Shown piece after piece: positions 22,830-30,169 of a DNA stretch of 37,670 nt. Under the pieces are notes generated by a model. The model was not told the DNA's origin. It did not search any database and saw only the letters and a program-made list of their open reading frames with translations. Numbering within the stretch: position 1 is the stretch's first letter; every line of letters starts with the position of its first letter. A program made the position numbers and the translations under genes. The DNA comes from Microcaldota archaeon (GTDB lineage: Archaea; Micrarchaeota; Micrarchaeia; Micrarchaeales; CABMGC01), in the NCBI GenBank assembly GCA_021823435.1, contig JAKANZ010000002.1, positions 1-37,670 of the forward strand, in the 5' to 3' direction.

Positions 22830-23354
22830 TTATCGGCTTCTTCCGAGGACCCTGTACCGCAGTTGCACCTCGCTCTTGGATATCTTTCTCGCCCAGAGCA
22901 GCTTCAGTTTTGCCTCGAAATTCGGGCCGTCGAAGAGTCTCTTGCCTTTGGTGAATACGGCAGGCTCAACGTCGAGGAAGATCTCGTCTACAAGACCATT
23001 CTGCATGAAGGCAGCATTGCTTGCGCCTCCTCCGGCAACAAGCGCCTGGCTGAACCCCTCTTTCTTGAGGATCGAGAGCGCTTCCCGCGGTCCGCTGGCG
23101 AATGAGACCTGGTTATGACCGCGCTTTCCTGTTTTGTTGTGAGTCATGACGACTATCCTGACGCCCCTAAATCGCTTTAACTCGCCTTCATTGACTATGA
23201 CGTTGAATGTCTTATGGCCGACTATCATGTTGCCCGTGCTCTTTGCCTTCTTGATGAACAGCAGCCAGTCGCCGGGCAGCACAAAGCTAGTATCGTCGTT
23301 TTCTCTTGCCACCATCCCATTCGGCGTAACCGCCATATACATTACGACCTTCAT
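22830..23354 (-). CDS. RibD C-terminal/dihydrofolate reductase-like reductase
   Basis: 174 aa. MKVVMYMAVTPNGMVA, VGHKTFNVIVNEGELKRFRG, VRIVVMTHNKTG and the NADPH-binding segment QALVAGGGASNAAFMQNGLV match the RibD-C/DHFR fold, as in archaeal riboflavin-pathway pyrimidine reductases and DfrA-like proteins. Substrate not determined by sequence. It converges on the preceding membrane protein with 3 nt between stops. tRNA-Leu lies 14 nt upstream on the same strand, so both may share a transcript. Confidence 0.82.
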   Translation of the reverse strand: MKVVMYMAVTPNGMVARENDDTSFVLPGDWLLFIKKAKSTGNMIVGHKTFNVIVNEGELKRFRGVRIVVMTHNKTGKRGHNQVSFASGPREALSILKKEGFSQALVAGGGASNAAFMQNGLVDEIFLDVEPAVFTKGKRLFDGPNFEAKLKLLWARKISKSEVQLRYRVLGRSR

Positions 23355-23368
23355 CTCATACCCCCTTT

Positions 23369-23470
23369 TGCAGGGGGAGAGATTTGAACTCTCGAAGGCA
23401 CTAGGCCACGGGATCTTAAGTCCCGCGCATTTTCCGTGGCTTACGCCATTCCAGACTCTGCCACCCCTGC
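23369..23470 (-). tRNA. tRNA-Leu(TAA) with a 17-nt D-loop insertion
   Basis: 102-nt class II tRNA: acceptor GCAGGGG/CCCCTGC, anticodon stem CGGGA/TCCCG with loop CTTAAGA (anticodon TAA), variable arm GGC-CTAGT-GCC, T arm GAGAG-TTCAAAT-CTCTC, discriminator A. The D stem GCA/TGC is interrupted by extra bases: removing 17 nt (23434-23450) leaves a normal loop GAGTCTGGAAAA and an 85-nt tRNA. The insert holds a TGGC-GTAA-GCCA hairpin. It could be a small non-canonical intron or an expanded D loop. Confidence 0.88.
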
Positions 23471-23488
23471 ACGCTCTAGTATTGGTGC

Positions 23489-23959
23489 TCACAATTTATA
23501 ACGTTTGGATGGGCGTGCCGGGTTGAGCTTTTTTATCATAAGCAGCCTATCGGTATCGTCCTCATAATAGTTCTTTAGCACCCTGATTTTCTTGAATCCT
23601 AGTTTTTTGTAAAGCTTAACGGCTTCTTCGAACTGGTTCATGGTGTCCAGGATAATCTTACCGCATTTCGAATCCCGCTCGACCCTTTCGAGGAACTTCG
23701 TTGCTACACCATGATGACGAAATTCTGGACTGGTAAATACGGAGTCGATGTATATCGCGCGGGGGTTCTTGGTTGCGAACGCTACCATCCCCCCCACTAT
23801 CCTGCGGCCTTCCACCGCCTTGTAGACGTATGCGCCGAGTATCAAGGGTTTCCAGAAGTAGATGAAGTTCTTGTCGTACTTCATGCCGAAGCACTTAGCT
23901 TCGAGTCTGATGAGGCCGTCCGCGTCTTGAAGTTTGGCCTGCTCTATCCTGATGGCCAT
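23489..23959 (-). CDS. GNAT N-acetyltransferase (RimI-like)
   Basis: 156 aa GNAT fold: DADGLIRLEAKCFG, IVGGMVAFATKNPRAIYIDS, VFTSPEFRHHGVATKFLERV (acetyl-CoA-binding motif A with R-x-x-G-V/A), and NQFEEAVKLYKKLGFKKIRV at the end. It resembles ribosomal-protein or N-terminal acetyltransferases; the substrate is not known. It follows the PAC2 gene by 15 nt on the same strand and is likely its operon partner. Confidence 0.82.
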   Translation of the reverse strand: MAIRIEQAKLQDADGLIRLEAKCFGMKYDKNFIYFWKPLILGAYVYKAVEGRRIVGGMVAFATKNPRAIYIDSVFTSPEFRHHGVATKFLERVERDSKCGKIILDTMNQFEEAVKLYKKLGFKKIRVLKNYYEDDTDRLLMIKKLNPARPSKRYKL

Positions 23960-23974
23960 CAGCTCTCCGATTGG

Positions 23975-24709
23975 CTATGCGTATGAAGGCGGTCCCGCCT
24001 CATCTGAAGACTTTCCGTAGTGCTCGTGCGTTTCCTTCGCCTTCTTAACCATGTCCCTGACACGCGCCTCGACCTCCCTCGCCTCGCTCTCCAATTCGGC
24101 GGTGTCGATCTTTATACCGAGAAGCTTGCTCAGCCCACTTATCGCAACCTCCGCGTACTTGGGATCCATTATGAGCGGGTTGACCTCAACAAGCAGGTCC
24201 ATTGTTGGAATGTCGAACTCCTTCGCGCCTGTTATCAGCAGCGCGCTCACGCCTGCTATAACGCCCTCGTTCACGGGCTTCAGGCCCTGTTTTGCCGCCT
24301 CTTTGGTCATGCTTGGCTGCGATGCTATTATGTAAGCCGCATCCGAGGGCTTTTGAGACGGCATGCCGCCTATGGAGACGATCCTGCTTATTCCCGCTTT
24401 CCTGACAAACGAGAGAAGCTCCGCGGCGAGCTGGTATATGACGTGCTGTGGTATTGTGAACTCCGAGAGTACAACCACGAGCTTGTTTTTCGCGTCCGCA
24501 TATATTCTTGCGGTGTGCATCGGCAGACCGTCGTGCACCGCTGCTATCGGAGGAAAGAGGTCGCTCTCTATGTGGCCGATGTTCTTCATGCTCAGCTTCT
24601 CTATCATATAGCTTGCGGCCATCGGGCCGACAAGTCCAGCGCCGGGGAAGCCCTCGACAAGCGTGTAGCCCCTAAGCTCGGCCTTCTCGTGAAGCACTAT
24701 TTCTATCAT
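23975..24709 (-). CDS. PAC2 family proteasome assembly chaperone-like protein
   Basis: 244 aa. GYTLVEGFPGAGLVGPMAAS, LPMHTARIYADAKNKLVVVL, GISRIVSIGGMPSQ, VIAGVSALLITGAKEFDIPT and the end DPKYAEVAISGLSKLLGIKI match archaeal PAC2/COG1938 proteins, some of which (PbaA/PbaB type) assist proteasome assembly. The C-terminal ~35 residues are charged and helical. I start at ATG 24709 because a TATA box at 24736-24745 predicts transcription from about 24714; ATG 24730 would lie upstream of that start site. Confidence 0.82.
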   Translation of the reverse strand: MIEIVLHEKAELRGYTLVEGFPGAGLVGPMAASYMIEKLSMKNIGHIESDLFPPIAAVHDGLPMHTARIYADAKNKLVVVLSEFTIPQHVIYQLAAELLSFVRKAGISRIVSIGGMPSQKPSDAAYIIASQPSMTKEAAKQGLKPVNEGVIAGVSALLITGAKEFDIPTMDLLVEVNPLIMDPKYAEVAISGLSKLLGIKIDTAELESEAREVEARVRDMVKKAKETHEHYGKSSDEAGPPSYA

Positions 24710-24735
24710 TTGATCGTACGCGTAACGCATGAAAA

Positions 24736-24745
24736 GTATAAAAAG
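24736..24745 (-). promoter_or_regulatory. TATA box of the PAC2-GNAT operon
   Basis: Minus strand CTTTTTATAC, centred about 30 nt before ATG 24709. It supports a short or absent leader and decides between the two possible start codons of the PAC2 gene. Confidence 0.5.
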
Positions 24746-24838
24746 AGAGGGCTAGCGGACAGAACTCGTGTATTTTACTCTCGACATTACGACGATAAAT
24801 ATAAAAGGCTGCTCGATGTTTTATTACTCGGTGAATTG

Positions 24839-25063
24839 ATGGCTGAAAGAGTAACCCGTGAAAGAATAGACAGGGAAGACGGCTACCTTTACTATCTGGG
24901 TAAGGATGGCTACGCCTGGAGAACGCCAATGAAGACGAACTCCCGAGGAAGAAAGGCGAGAGTGGGAAGCGAGAAAGTGAAGAGAGCCGAGGGCTTCCTT
25001 TATTTCATCGACAAGTCCGGCTATGTCGCTAGGGCAAAGATGAACAGGAGAGGAAGAAGGTAA
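24839..25063 (+). CDS. Small basic protein with a tandem 'GYLYYLGKDGY' repeat
   Basis: 74 aa, family not recognised by name. Two copies of an approximately 20-residue unit: EDGYLYYLGKDGYAWRTPMK and AEGFLYFIDKSGYVARAKMN, separated by a basic stretch. High Arg/Lys content suggests nucleic-acid or ribosome association (inference). ATG 24839 has GGTGA just upstream and a TATA box (AATATAAAAGG, 24797-24807) about 38 nt before it. It is followed by terminator-like hairpins. Confidence 0.75.
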   Translation: MAERVTRERIDREDGYLYYLGKDGYAWRTPMKTNSRGRKARVGSEKVKRAEGFLYFIDKSGYVARAKMNRRGRR

Positions 25064-25070
25064 TTTCTTT

Positions 25071-25096
25071 GGGGGGCTCTGCCCCTCATTTTTTTT
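25071..25096 (+). terminator. Hairpin plus T-tract
   Basis: GGGGC-TCT-GCCCC stem (25073-25085) followed by eight T residues at 25089-25096, just after the 74-aa gene. T-tracts terminate archaeal transcription; the hairpin gives it a bacterial-like look. Confidence 0.6.
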
Positions 25097-25116
25097 AAAG
25101 CGCACCATGTTCGGAT

Positions 25117-25141
25117 AGGCGCTTGTGCTGCGCCTCTTTTT
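25117..25141 (+). terminator. Second hairpin plus T-tract
   Basis: AGGCGC/GCGCCT six-base-pair stem (25117-25122 with 25130-25135) with a 7-nt loop, followed by CTTTTTATTT. It is in tandem with the terminator at 25071. A further CCCGG-CTTGT-CCGGG hairpin lies at 25167-25181, in the presumed leader of the next gene. Confidence 0.5.
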
Positions 25142-25207
25142 ATTTCTTAGCATCTATTTGCTAGTGCCCGGCTTGTCCGGGAGCGGCTTGATGGCATAGC
25201 ATACAGC

Positions 25208-26194
25208 TTGAAACGAAGCCTCATCGACTATCTGGTGCTTCTGCTCTTACTCGCAATAATGATAATCGGAGCCATAGCGAGGCAGTACGTGGTAATCCCG
25301 GTGGGCCTTGTGCTCTACTTCGCGTACGAGGTGACCAGGCACAACAGGCCCGAGGCGGCTTGGCTGTCGCCTCCAGGCGCCGCGTGGTGGGTTGCGCTCG
25401 TGGTTGTTCTGGCTGTGCTCGCGGCGCTATTGTTCAGCCTCTCTGGTTTAGGAAGTGGGAATGGAGCCCGCGGCCACGCTGCCACGTCCACCTCTACGAT
25501 AGCTCCCGCACAGAACATAACGACATCGGCTGGCGCGGTGACAACTACGCAGGCGAGTTCCAGCAGCACCAGCACAACAGTGGGCACGACGAGCACAATA
25601 GTCTACGGCACGCAATCTGCCACTTCAGCCGGATCTGGCCAAGGATCAATATTCCTGAAGGGCGCCTACAGTCTTTACGTATGCGGCGGCTCCAGCACCA
25701 GCACTGTCGGCGTGTCTTGGAAACCGGATGTGTTTGTGCCCAACTACTCGTCAATAGGCATAAATTCCAACGGCACGTGCACGCTCTACAACGGCAACAT
25801 AAAGGGACTGTTCGATTCATACTATGCGGCCCTCGCAGGAATCGGGCTCAACGCAAGCAACTACACGCTTGCGGCGGGAACGAATGTGACACGTATGTTC
25901 TTCTCCGTTGGGGCGCAGAATTCGTTCGTCGTTGCGATCGTAACGGGAAACACGCACAGCTTTGGCCCGTATCTTCTGACTTCTCCCGTGGTTTCATACC
26001 CGCCCGGTGCAAGCTTCGATTGCAATGTGACAGAGCAGCAGGACTCAACCGCGGTGAGAGAGAACGCGACCTCATTTGTGAAGAGCACGGTTTCGCTGGT
26101 AGTGTGCCCGCAGGCCTCGGCAGGTAACTATCTTCTCTCTGAGGCGAACCTCACCGACTCCTCGTTTGCAGTCTACGTGTTCAGGCCCCGCTAG
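25208..26194 (+). CDS. Membrane protein with Ser/Thr-rich stalk and extracellular domain
   Basis: 328 aa. Two or three N-terminal membrane helices (LIDYLVLLLLLAIMIIGAIA, AAWWVALVVVLAVLAALLFS), a Ser/Thr-rich stalk (about 95-140), and an outer domain (about 145-328) rich in NxS/T sequons and with several cysteines (LYVCGGSS, GTCTLYNGN, FDCNVTEQ, LVVCPQ) that could form disulfides. The domain family is not recognised. Start uncertain: TTG 25208 preserves the first helix; the first in-frame ATG (25259) would remove half of it. Confidence 0.65.
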   Translation: MKRSLIDYLVLLLLLAIMIIGAIARQYVVIPVGLVLYFAYEVTRHNRPEAAWLSPPGAAWWVALVVVLAVLAALLFSLSGLGSGNGARGHAATSTSTIAPAQNITTSAGAVTTTQASSSSTSTTVGTTSTIVYGTQSATSAGSGQGSIFLKGAYSLYVCGGSSTSTVGVSWKPDVFVPNYSSIGINSNGTCTLYNGNIKGLFDSYYAALAGIGLNASNYTLAAGTNVTRMFFSVGAQNSFVVAIVTGNTHSFGPYLLTSPVVSYPPGASFDCNVTEQQDSTAVRENATSFVKSTVSLVVCPQASAGNYLLSEANLTDSSFAVYVFRPR

Positions 26195-26198
26195 ACAG

Positions 26199-26432
26199 TT
26201 AGTCTGAATAGTTGACTATGTAGGCGTCTACTTCTTTATTGCTCAGCCTGGGATAAGACTTCCTGACGACGCTCAGTAGTTCGGTCGGGATTTTGTGCAT
26301 CAGGTAGCTGTTTTCCAGTTTGCCTCTTACCGCAGCCATCGGATCATCTTCTGCACTTGCTACTGGCAGGCTTTTAAAAAGGCGGCAGTGGGGATACGCC
26401 TCGACGAACCGCTTTGGCTCTTGACGACGCAC
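26199..26432 (-). CDS. Possible small hypothetical protein
   Basis: 77-aa open frame starting GTG 26432, ending 4 nt from the convergent membrane-protein gene. The C-terminal half (AVRGKLENSYLMHKIPTELL, SYPRLSNKEVDAYIVNYSD) has the look of a folded helical segment, while the N-terminus is less convincing. There is no other gene in this 380-nt interval, which otherwise holds only AT-rich promoter-like sequence for the gene at 26578. An ATG at 26339 would give a shorter form. Confidence 0.4.
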   Translation of the reverse strand: MRRQEPKRFVEAYPHCRLFKSLPVASAEDDPMAAVRGKLENSYLMHKIPTELLSVVRKSYPRLSNKEVDAYIVNYSD

Positions 26433-26577
26433 TTCGGCTATTGCAGAAGCCGTATGAGATAATAAAAGCGCTAAGAGGCATCGGCTGATTTAAATACCGT
26501 TCTGGCAGGAATTTTTATATCAAGAAAGATCTTGTCCTGCTGCATTTAAAAGCGCCTGAATTGATAGCTCACTTCTT

Positions 26578-27441
26578 ATGGGAAGCGATCAGAGGTTCAG
26601 GCTGCATATCGAACCGCGTGAACTGATTGACAGGGTGCACTTCGCCTCTGAAGCTCGCGCGATAAGAGAGACTCTGCGGGATGCGAGCGCGGTAGTGTCG
26701 ACGATTGACATAAACAGAATGCAGAAAGGGAAAGAGATTGGTGATATATCTCTGGAGATAAAAAAGATGCCGAACGCCGATCTGGAATCGCTTGTCAGAA
26801 GCGTGCCAAACAAAAAGGGGGAGCTGGTATACGCCTCTTCCATGATCTCTTCGGGCTACATCTCGCATGATTCTCTGCTGAACTATCAGACCTTTATTTA
26901 CGTGCCCAAACTGCTCAGCCTCGACCAGCTCTCAGCTTTGTTCGAACGCTTCAGCTTCTCCGGAGTGCATAACTCCGCGGCGTACATAATAAGTTACAAA
27001 GACGGACACGAGAGCTATGTCGCATTCTATGTTCCTCCGTTGATTGAGACGATACCGAAGGGCAGTGTCTCGATCTCGCTCAATGAATTGTCAGCGAGAG
27101 CCAGGTCCGCTCCCGAACTCTCCGTCGGCACCTACAACGGCGACAGGCGAATAAACATGGAAAATATCGTAGACGCCTGGAATAGAATAATGGCGAACCG
27201 CGCGGTGATGTCGGTGCAGGTGGTAAGAGACGGAACACACAGGCTGTATCTGACTCATGCCTGTGGAGCGCCACAATACGTGGTGTCGATAAATGGCGTC
27301 TCTGGAAACGCGCCGAGCGTTCCCATACCCACGCAAACGATGGTCATGGTGGACTCAAAGCCCGATAGAAAGGCAGACAGGTATTTAGGCTTGAATGAAG
27401 AAGGATGGACAGACGAGAAGTTTGTTGGTATAGATGGATAG
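26578..27441 (+). CDS. Hypothetical protein, possibly with a ParB-like segment
   Basis: 287 aa, not recognised overall. The N-terminal half has VHFASEARAIRETLRDASAV and KGELVYASSMISSGYISHDS. The C-terminal part shows NIVDAWNRIMANRAVMSVQV, then VRDGTHRLYLTHACGAPQYV, where DGTHRLY recalls the DG.HR motif of ParB/sulfiredoxin-fold proteins; this is a weak resemblance. A TATA box (GCATTTAAAAGC) about 30 nt upstream supports ATG 26578. Its 3' end overlaps the HAD gene by 8 nt, so the two are coupled. Confidence 0.65.
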   Translation: MGSDQRFRLHIEPRELIDRVHFASEARAIRETLRDASAVVSTIDINRMQKGKEIGDISLEIKKMPNADLESLVRSVPNKKGELVYASSMISSGYISHDSLLNYQTFIYVPKLLSLDQLSALFERFSFSGVHNSAAYIISYKDGHESYVAFYVPPLIETIPKGSVSISLNELSARARSAPELSVGTYNGDRRINMENIVDAWNRIMANRAVMSVQVVRDGTHRLYLTHACGAPQYVVSINGVSGNAPSVPIPTQTMVMVDSKPDRKADRYLGLNEEGWTDEKFVGIDG

Positions 27442-27964
27442 AAAGGAAAACCTCGTGCTGGTAGACTTTGACAACACGCTCTTCTTCGGAGACGAATCGC
27501 TCAGGCATGCGGAAAGGGACATGTTCGGGAGGCTGCTTGCCAAACGGGAGCTGAAATCTCTGGACAGGCGCGTTAGGTTCAAGCTTCACGCCCTGGCATA
27601 CACGAAGTACCATCATCTCATACGACCGCACAGGGAGATGATTGAAAGGGTGAAAAAGATAGACGGGGCGAAAACGATCATAATGTCAGCGAGAGGCGAA
27701 TCACTGAGGGCGCTGACGGAAGCGCTGCTTGCAGAGCAAGAGATAAAAGTCGATGGACTGCTGCTCAGAAACAAGCAAGAGATGAAGATGCACGACGAGG
27801 AATGGAAACTGATGCAGGTCAGACACTTCATGAGGCGCTACAGGCAATTAAGCGCGTACGAAGACAAGCTCGAAAACCTGGAGTACATACGCAGGCATAT
27901 AAACGAGCCTAAGCGATTGCACTTGTTCCTGGTGCTGCCTGGCCGTGTGAGAAAGATAGGATAG
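27434..27964 (+). CDS. HAD superfamily phosphatase-like protein
   Basis: 176 aa. HAD motif I LVLVDFDNTLFFGDES (nucleophile Asp12 and Asp14), motif II TIIMSARGES, and an acidic motif IV YEDKLENL that coordinates Mg. The cap is small and helical (MFGRLLAKRELKSLDRRVRF). It resembles swiss-army-knife-type HAD repair/RNA-end enzymes in size, but substrate is unknown. ATG 27434 overlaps the stop of the upstream gene. Confidence 0.78.
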   Translation: MDRKENLVLVDFDNTLFFGDESLRHAERDMFGRLLAKRELKSLDRRVRFKLHALAYTKYHHLIRPHREMIERVKKIDGAKTIIMSARGESLRALTEALLAEQEIKVDGLLLRNKQEMKMHDEEWKLMQVRHFMRRYRQLSAYEDKLENLEYIRRHINEPKRLHLFLVLPGRVRKIG

Positions 27965-28058
27965 ATGCTGTGCGCGCTCTCCAGAAGTCGGATACGAGCT
28001 TTAGAGGATTTGAGAGGCCTAGCAAAATTATAAATGTATGAGATGCTTATGTCTGCTC

Positions 28059-28541
28059 ATGCGGAAGCTCATAATTGGAGTCATGGGCCCAAGCGACGCA
28101 TCTGAAAGTGCTACCAAACAAGCACGTGAGCTCGGAAGGCTTATAGCGAAAGAAGGCTGGCTGCTCCTGAGCGGCGGAATGGCCAGTGGAGTGATGGATG
28201 CCGCCAACAGGGGAGCGCACGAGGAAAGGGGCACCACAATAGGGATTCTCCCTACAGATGACTCCTCGCTTTGGTCGAAGGAGATCGACATACCAATAGT
28301 TACCAAGATGGGCAGTGGCAGGAATTTCATAAACGCGCTATCAAGCGAGGTACTCGTTGCTGTGGGCATGAGCGCAGGCACTTCCACGGAAGTGGCCTTC
28401 GCGATACAGCTAGGAAAACCAGTCATCCTGATGGAAAACAGTGAAGAAAACGAAGCCTTCTTCAGGAAGATGGGCAAAAAAGTGTACGCTTCGAAAACAG
28501 CTAAGGAAACGGTGAACCTGATCAAAAAACTCCTTGGCTGA
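28059..28541 (+). CDS. LOG-like nucleotide-binding protein (TIGR00725 type)
   Basis: 160 aa Rossmann-like protein: RKLIIGVMGPSDASESATKQ, EGWLLLSGGMASGVMDAANR, GAHEERGTTIGILP, then NALSSEVLVAVGMSAGTSTE and EVAFAIQLGKPVIL. This is the GG..GVM..A..GA and GGxGT-E arrangement of the lysine decarboxylase-like/LOG family; here the second motif reads SAGTSTE. Start ATG 28059 fits a TATA box (AAAATTATAAATG, ~28025-28035) giving a nearly leaderless mRNA. Substrate unknown. Confidence 0.82.
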   Translation: MRKLIIGVMGPSDASESATKQARELGRLIAKEGWLLLSGGMASGVMDAANRGAHEERGTTIGILPTDDSSLWSKEIDIPIVTKMGSGRNFINALSSEVLVAVGMSAGTSTEVAFAIQLGKPVILMENSEENEAFFRKMGKKVYASKTAKETVNLIKKLLG

Positions 28542-28565
28542 AAGCAGGTGCCACATGCGTGGTAC

Positions 28566-29111
28566 CTAATCAAACTTGAGATACATCATTATGTTGTCTA
28601 TCTTGAGTTTCTTGCCTCTGAGAAATGCTCCGGGAAGCACGCCGTACACCTTGAATCCGAATCTCTTGTAAAGTTTCTGTGCTCTTTTGTTGAACCCGAA
28701 AACATCCAGTTTTACTACTTTGAACCTCTTCCTTGCCTTCTTGAGCGAACCTTCTATCAGCTGCGTCCCGACTCCCATGGATCTGTAACCCTTTCTCACA
28801 AGTATGCCAAGCGAGCCTACGTGCTTTGCCTCGGGGCTCTTTCCTGCCAGGGTTATGTCGCACATGCCCACAACGTGGCCGTTTACTTCTGCCACGCAGA
28901 CGGCGGCGTCGCCTTTTTTAATCTCATTGATCAGCTCGTTTAGCCACTTCCTTTCTTTTTTGAGACTGGGCCTTCCTGCAGAGCGCGGTATTCCGATGTA
29001 GGGATTTGTCTTAATCTCCTTCTGAACCATAAGGTAGTTGGACATTAGGTCCTTCAGGTCACTTCTCCGAAGACCTCTGATTATAAGCTTGGGTTTTTGT
29101 TTTCTTCGCAT
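28566..29111 (-). CDS. GNAT N-acetyltransferase
   Basis: 181 aa. GNAT pattern: IIRGLRRSDLKDLMSNYLMV, DAAVCVAEVNGHVVGMCDIT, KHVGSLGILVRKGYRSMGVG (motif A, R..G.G) and NKRAQKLYKRFGFKVYGVLP. The C-terminal IDNIMMYLKF is typical of RimJ/RimL-like enzymes. ATG 29111 lies only 6 nt from the degenerate attachment-site copy at 29117, so its promoter may have been changed by that insertion. Confidence 0.85.
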   Translation of the reverse strand: MRRKQKPKLIIRGLRRSDLKDLMSNYLMVQKEIKTNPYIGIPRSAGRPSLKKERKWLNELINEIKKGDAAVCVAEVNGHVVGMCDITLAGKSPEAKHVGSLGILVRKGYRSMGVGTQLIEGSLKKARKRFKVVKLDVFGFNKRAQKLYKRFGFKVYGVLPGAFLRGKKLKIDNIMMYLKFD

Positions 29112-29116
29112 TTTAC

Positions 29117-29137
29117 TCCCGGATGAGCACGACGTGA
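29117..29137 (+). repeat. Degenerate att-like copy of tRNA-Arg 3' end
   Basis: Fifteen of 21 positions match 31176-31196, the 3' end and flank of tRNA-Arg(GCG), and the differences are mostly transitions. It occupies the same place relative to the integrase remnant as attL does to int-C at 11767. Identity is modest, so the call is tentative. Confidence 0.45.
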
Positions 29138-29333
29138 AGCGCATTCAGGCCCGCAGGCTGTTGGCAGCCTGCTCACCCACACGGCATCCTGCAAAGGCAA
29201 GCTACTTCTCGCACTCCATCTTTATCTCTCTTTCGACGGCAAGCGAAGGATTCCCAAGAAGCCCGAAGCGAGCAAGTGCGTTGTCGTGCAGGTCATTCAT
29301 TTGGCGAAGCCGGATAGGTCTTTGCACCTCTAA
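29127..29333 (+). pseudogene. Decayed integrase N-terminal region
   Basis: Frame from 29127 to TAA 29331-29333 encodes ARREAHSGPQAVGSLLTHTA, KLLLALHLYLSFDGKRRIPK and KPEASKCVV, aligning codon for codon with int-C (ARREQHRGSQAVGSLLARTA, KLLLAPQLYLTFDCERGLPK, KPEASKRIV). After SLHL it hits a stop, and the catalytic domain is absent. The DNA is roughly 75-80% identical over about 185 bp (11798-11983 against 29152-29335). It is the remains of a second integration by a relative of the 11.8-kb element. Confined to the gap between the GNAT and ABC genes. Confidence 0.8.
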
Positions 29334-29337
29334 TACA

Positions 29338-29383
29338 ACGGGATCTGAACCTGCAACCAACGGCTCCGCAAACTGCATGCTAA
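29338..29383 (-). pseudogene. tRNA-Arg-like fragment (T and anticodon arms)
   Basis: Matches 31190-31234 of tRNA-Arg(GCG) with about five substitutions and one base missing: the runs TGAACC, GCAACCAAC, GCTCCGCAA and CTGC are shared. Acceptor and D arms are missing. It marks either an attachment-site remnant or a segment captured by the element. Confidence 0.6.
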
Positions 29384-29419
29384 AGACGTGCACGGAGGAC
29401 ATTGGCGGCGGCAAGACCA

Positions 29420-30169
29420 CTAGGGCTCGCGCCACAGCGCCTTCTTGTACGCGATAACCACCAGCGCGATGCACACGCCAACAAGCACGACCCAATCCAC
29501 GGCGAGGTTGAACGTCGATATGCTGATGAAGCCTATGGCGCTCTGCACTATCTCGGCCGCGTAGGTGGTGGGTGAGATGTAAGCGAGGATCTGGAACGGC
29601 TGTGGTATGTAGCTTATTGGGTAGTAGACCGGAGGAAGGGTCGTCAGCACGACAGACAGTATGCCTGTGAACCCCCAGCTTTGCAGCACGTCAGAGGTGA
29701 ACGTTGACAACACGAAGCCTAATACAATGGAGAATATGAACGATATGCCCATTACAGCGACAATTATGAGCGATTGGACCAGCGTGGGATGGATGAATAT
29801 GGCTGCAAGGACAGCAAGCACGGCCATGACGGGTGCTGAGAACACAAGCTCGGACAGGCCCATGCCAGCGACGTACGTGAGCGATGTCGTAGGCGAGCTG
29901 ACCACCATGTCCTGAAGCTTCATATCGTTTTTCAGGTGGGAGAGGTCGGCCTGCAGGCCTATGCCCGCGGTTATAGTGGTCATAATGAGCGCGCCTTCTA
30001 TGCCCACCTGCAGCAAGCCGCCATGACTTACCAAGATTATCACTATCAGGATGGAAAATGGGGCCAGAAGCGTGTTTATGAACATCACCGGATAGTTCTT
30101 CATAGCGTAAATCGAATTAACCAAAACAGACGCAAGCAGCTGGCTGCCTACGCTTCTCTTCATCACCAT
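29420..30169 (-). CDS. ABC-2 type transporter permease
   Basis: 249 aa with six hydrophobic helices, such as YPVMFINTLLAPFSILIVII, GLSELVFSAPVMAVLAVLAA, SLIIVAVMGISFIFSIVLGF and WVVLVGVCIALVVIAYK. The segment LPPVYYPISYIPQPFQILAYISPTTYAAE is the ABC-2 signature region near the fifth helix. It pairs with the ATPase upstream (7-nt overlap) as an exporter, probably of lipids, drugs or surface polymers; the substrate is unknown. The pair lies between the integrase remnant and tRNA-Arg. Confidence 0.87.
   Translation of the reverse strand: MVMKRSVGSQLLASVLVNSIYAMKNYPVMFINTLLAPFSILIVIILVSHGGLLQVGIEGALIMTTITAGIGLQADLSHLKNDMKLQDMVVSSPTTSLTYVAGMGLSELVFSAPVMAVLAVLAAIFIHPTLVQSLIIVAVMGISFIFSIVLGFVLSTFTSDVLQSWGFTGILSVVLTTLPPVYYPISYIPQPFQILAYISPTTYAAEIVQSAIGFISISTFNLAVDWVVLVGVCIALVVIAYKKALWREP

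Noticed and set aside
24020-24838. Long open frame on the plus strand joined to the 74-aa protein
   Set aside because: It is antisense to the well-supported PAC2 gene, has no family-like sequence, and the real gene starts at ATG 24839 with its own TATA box and GGTGA.
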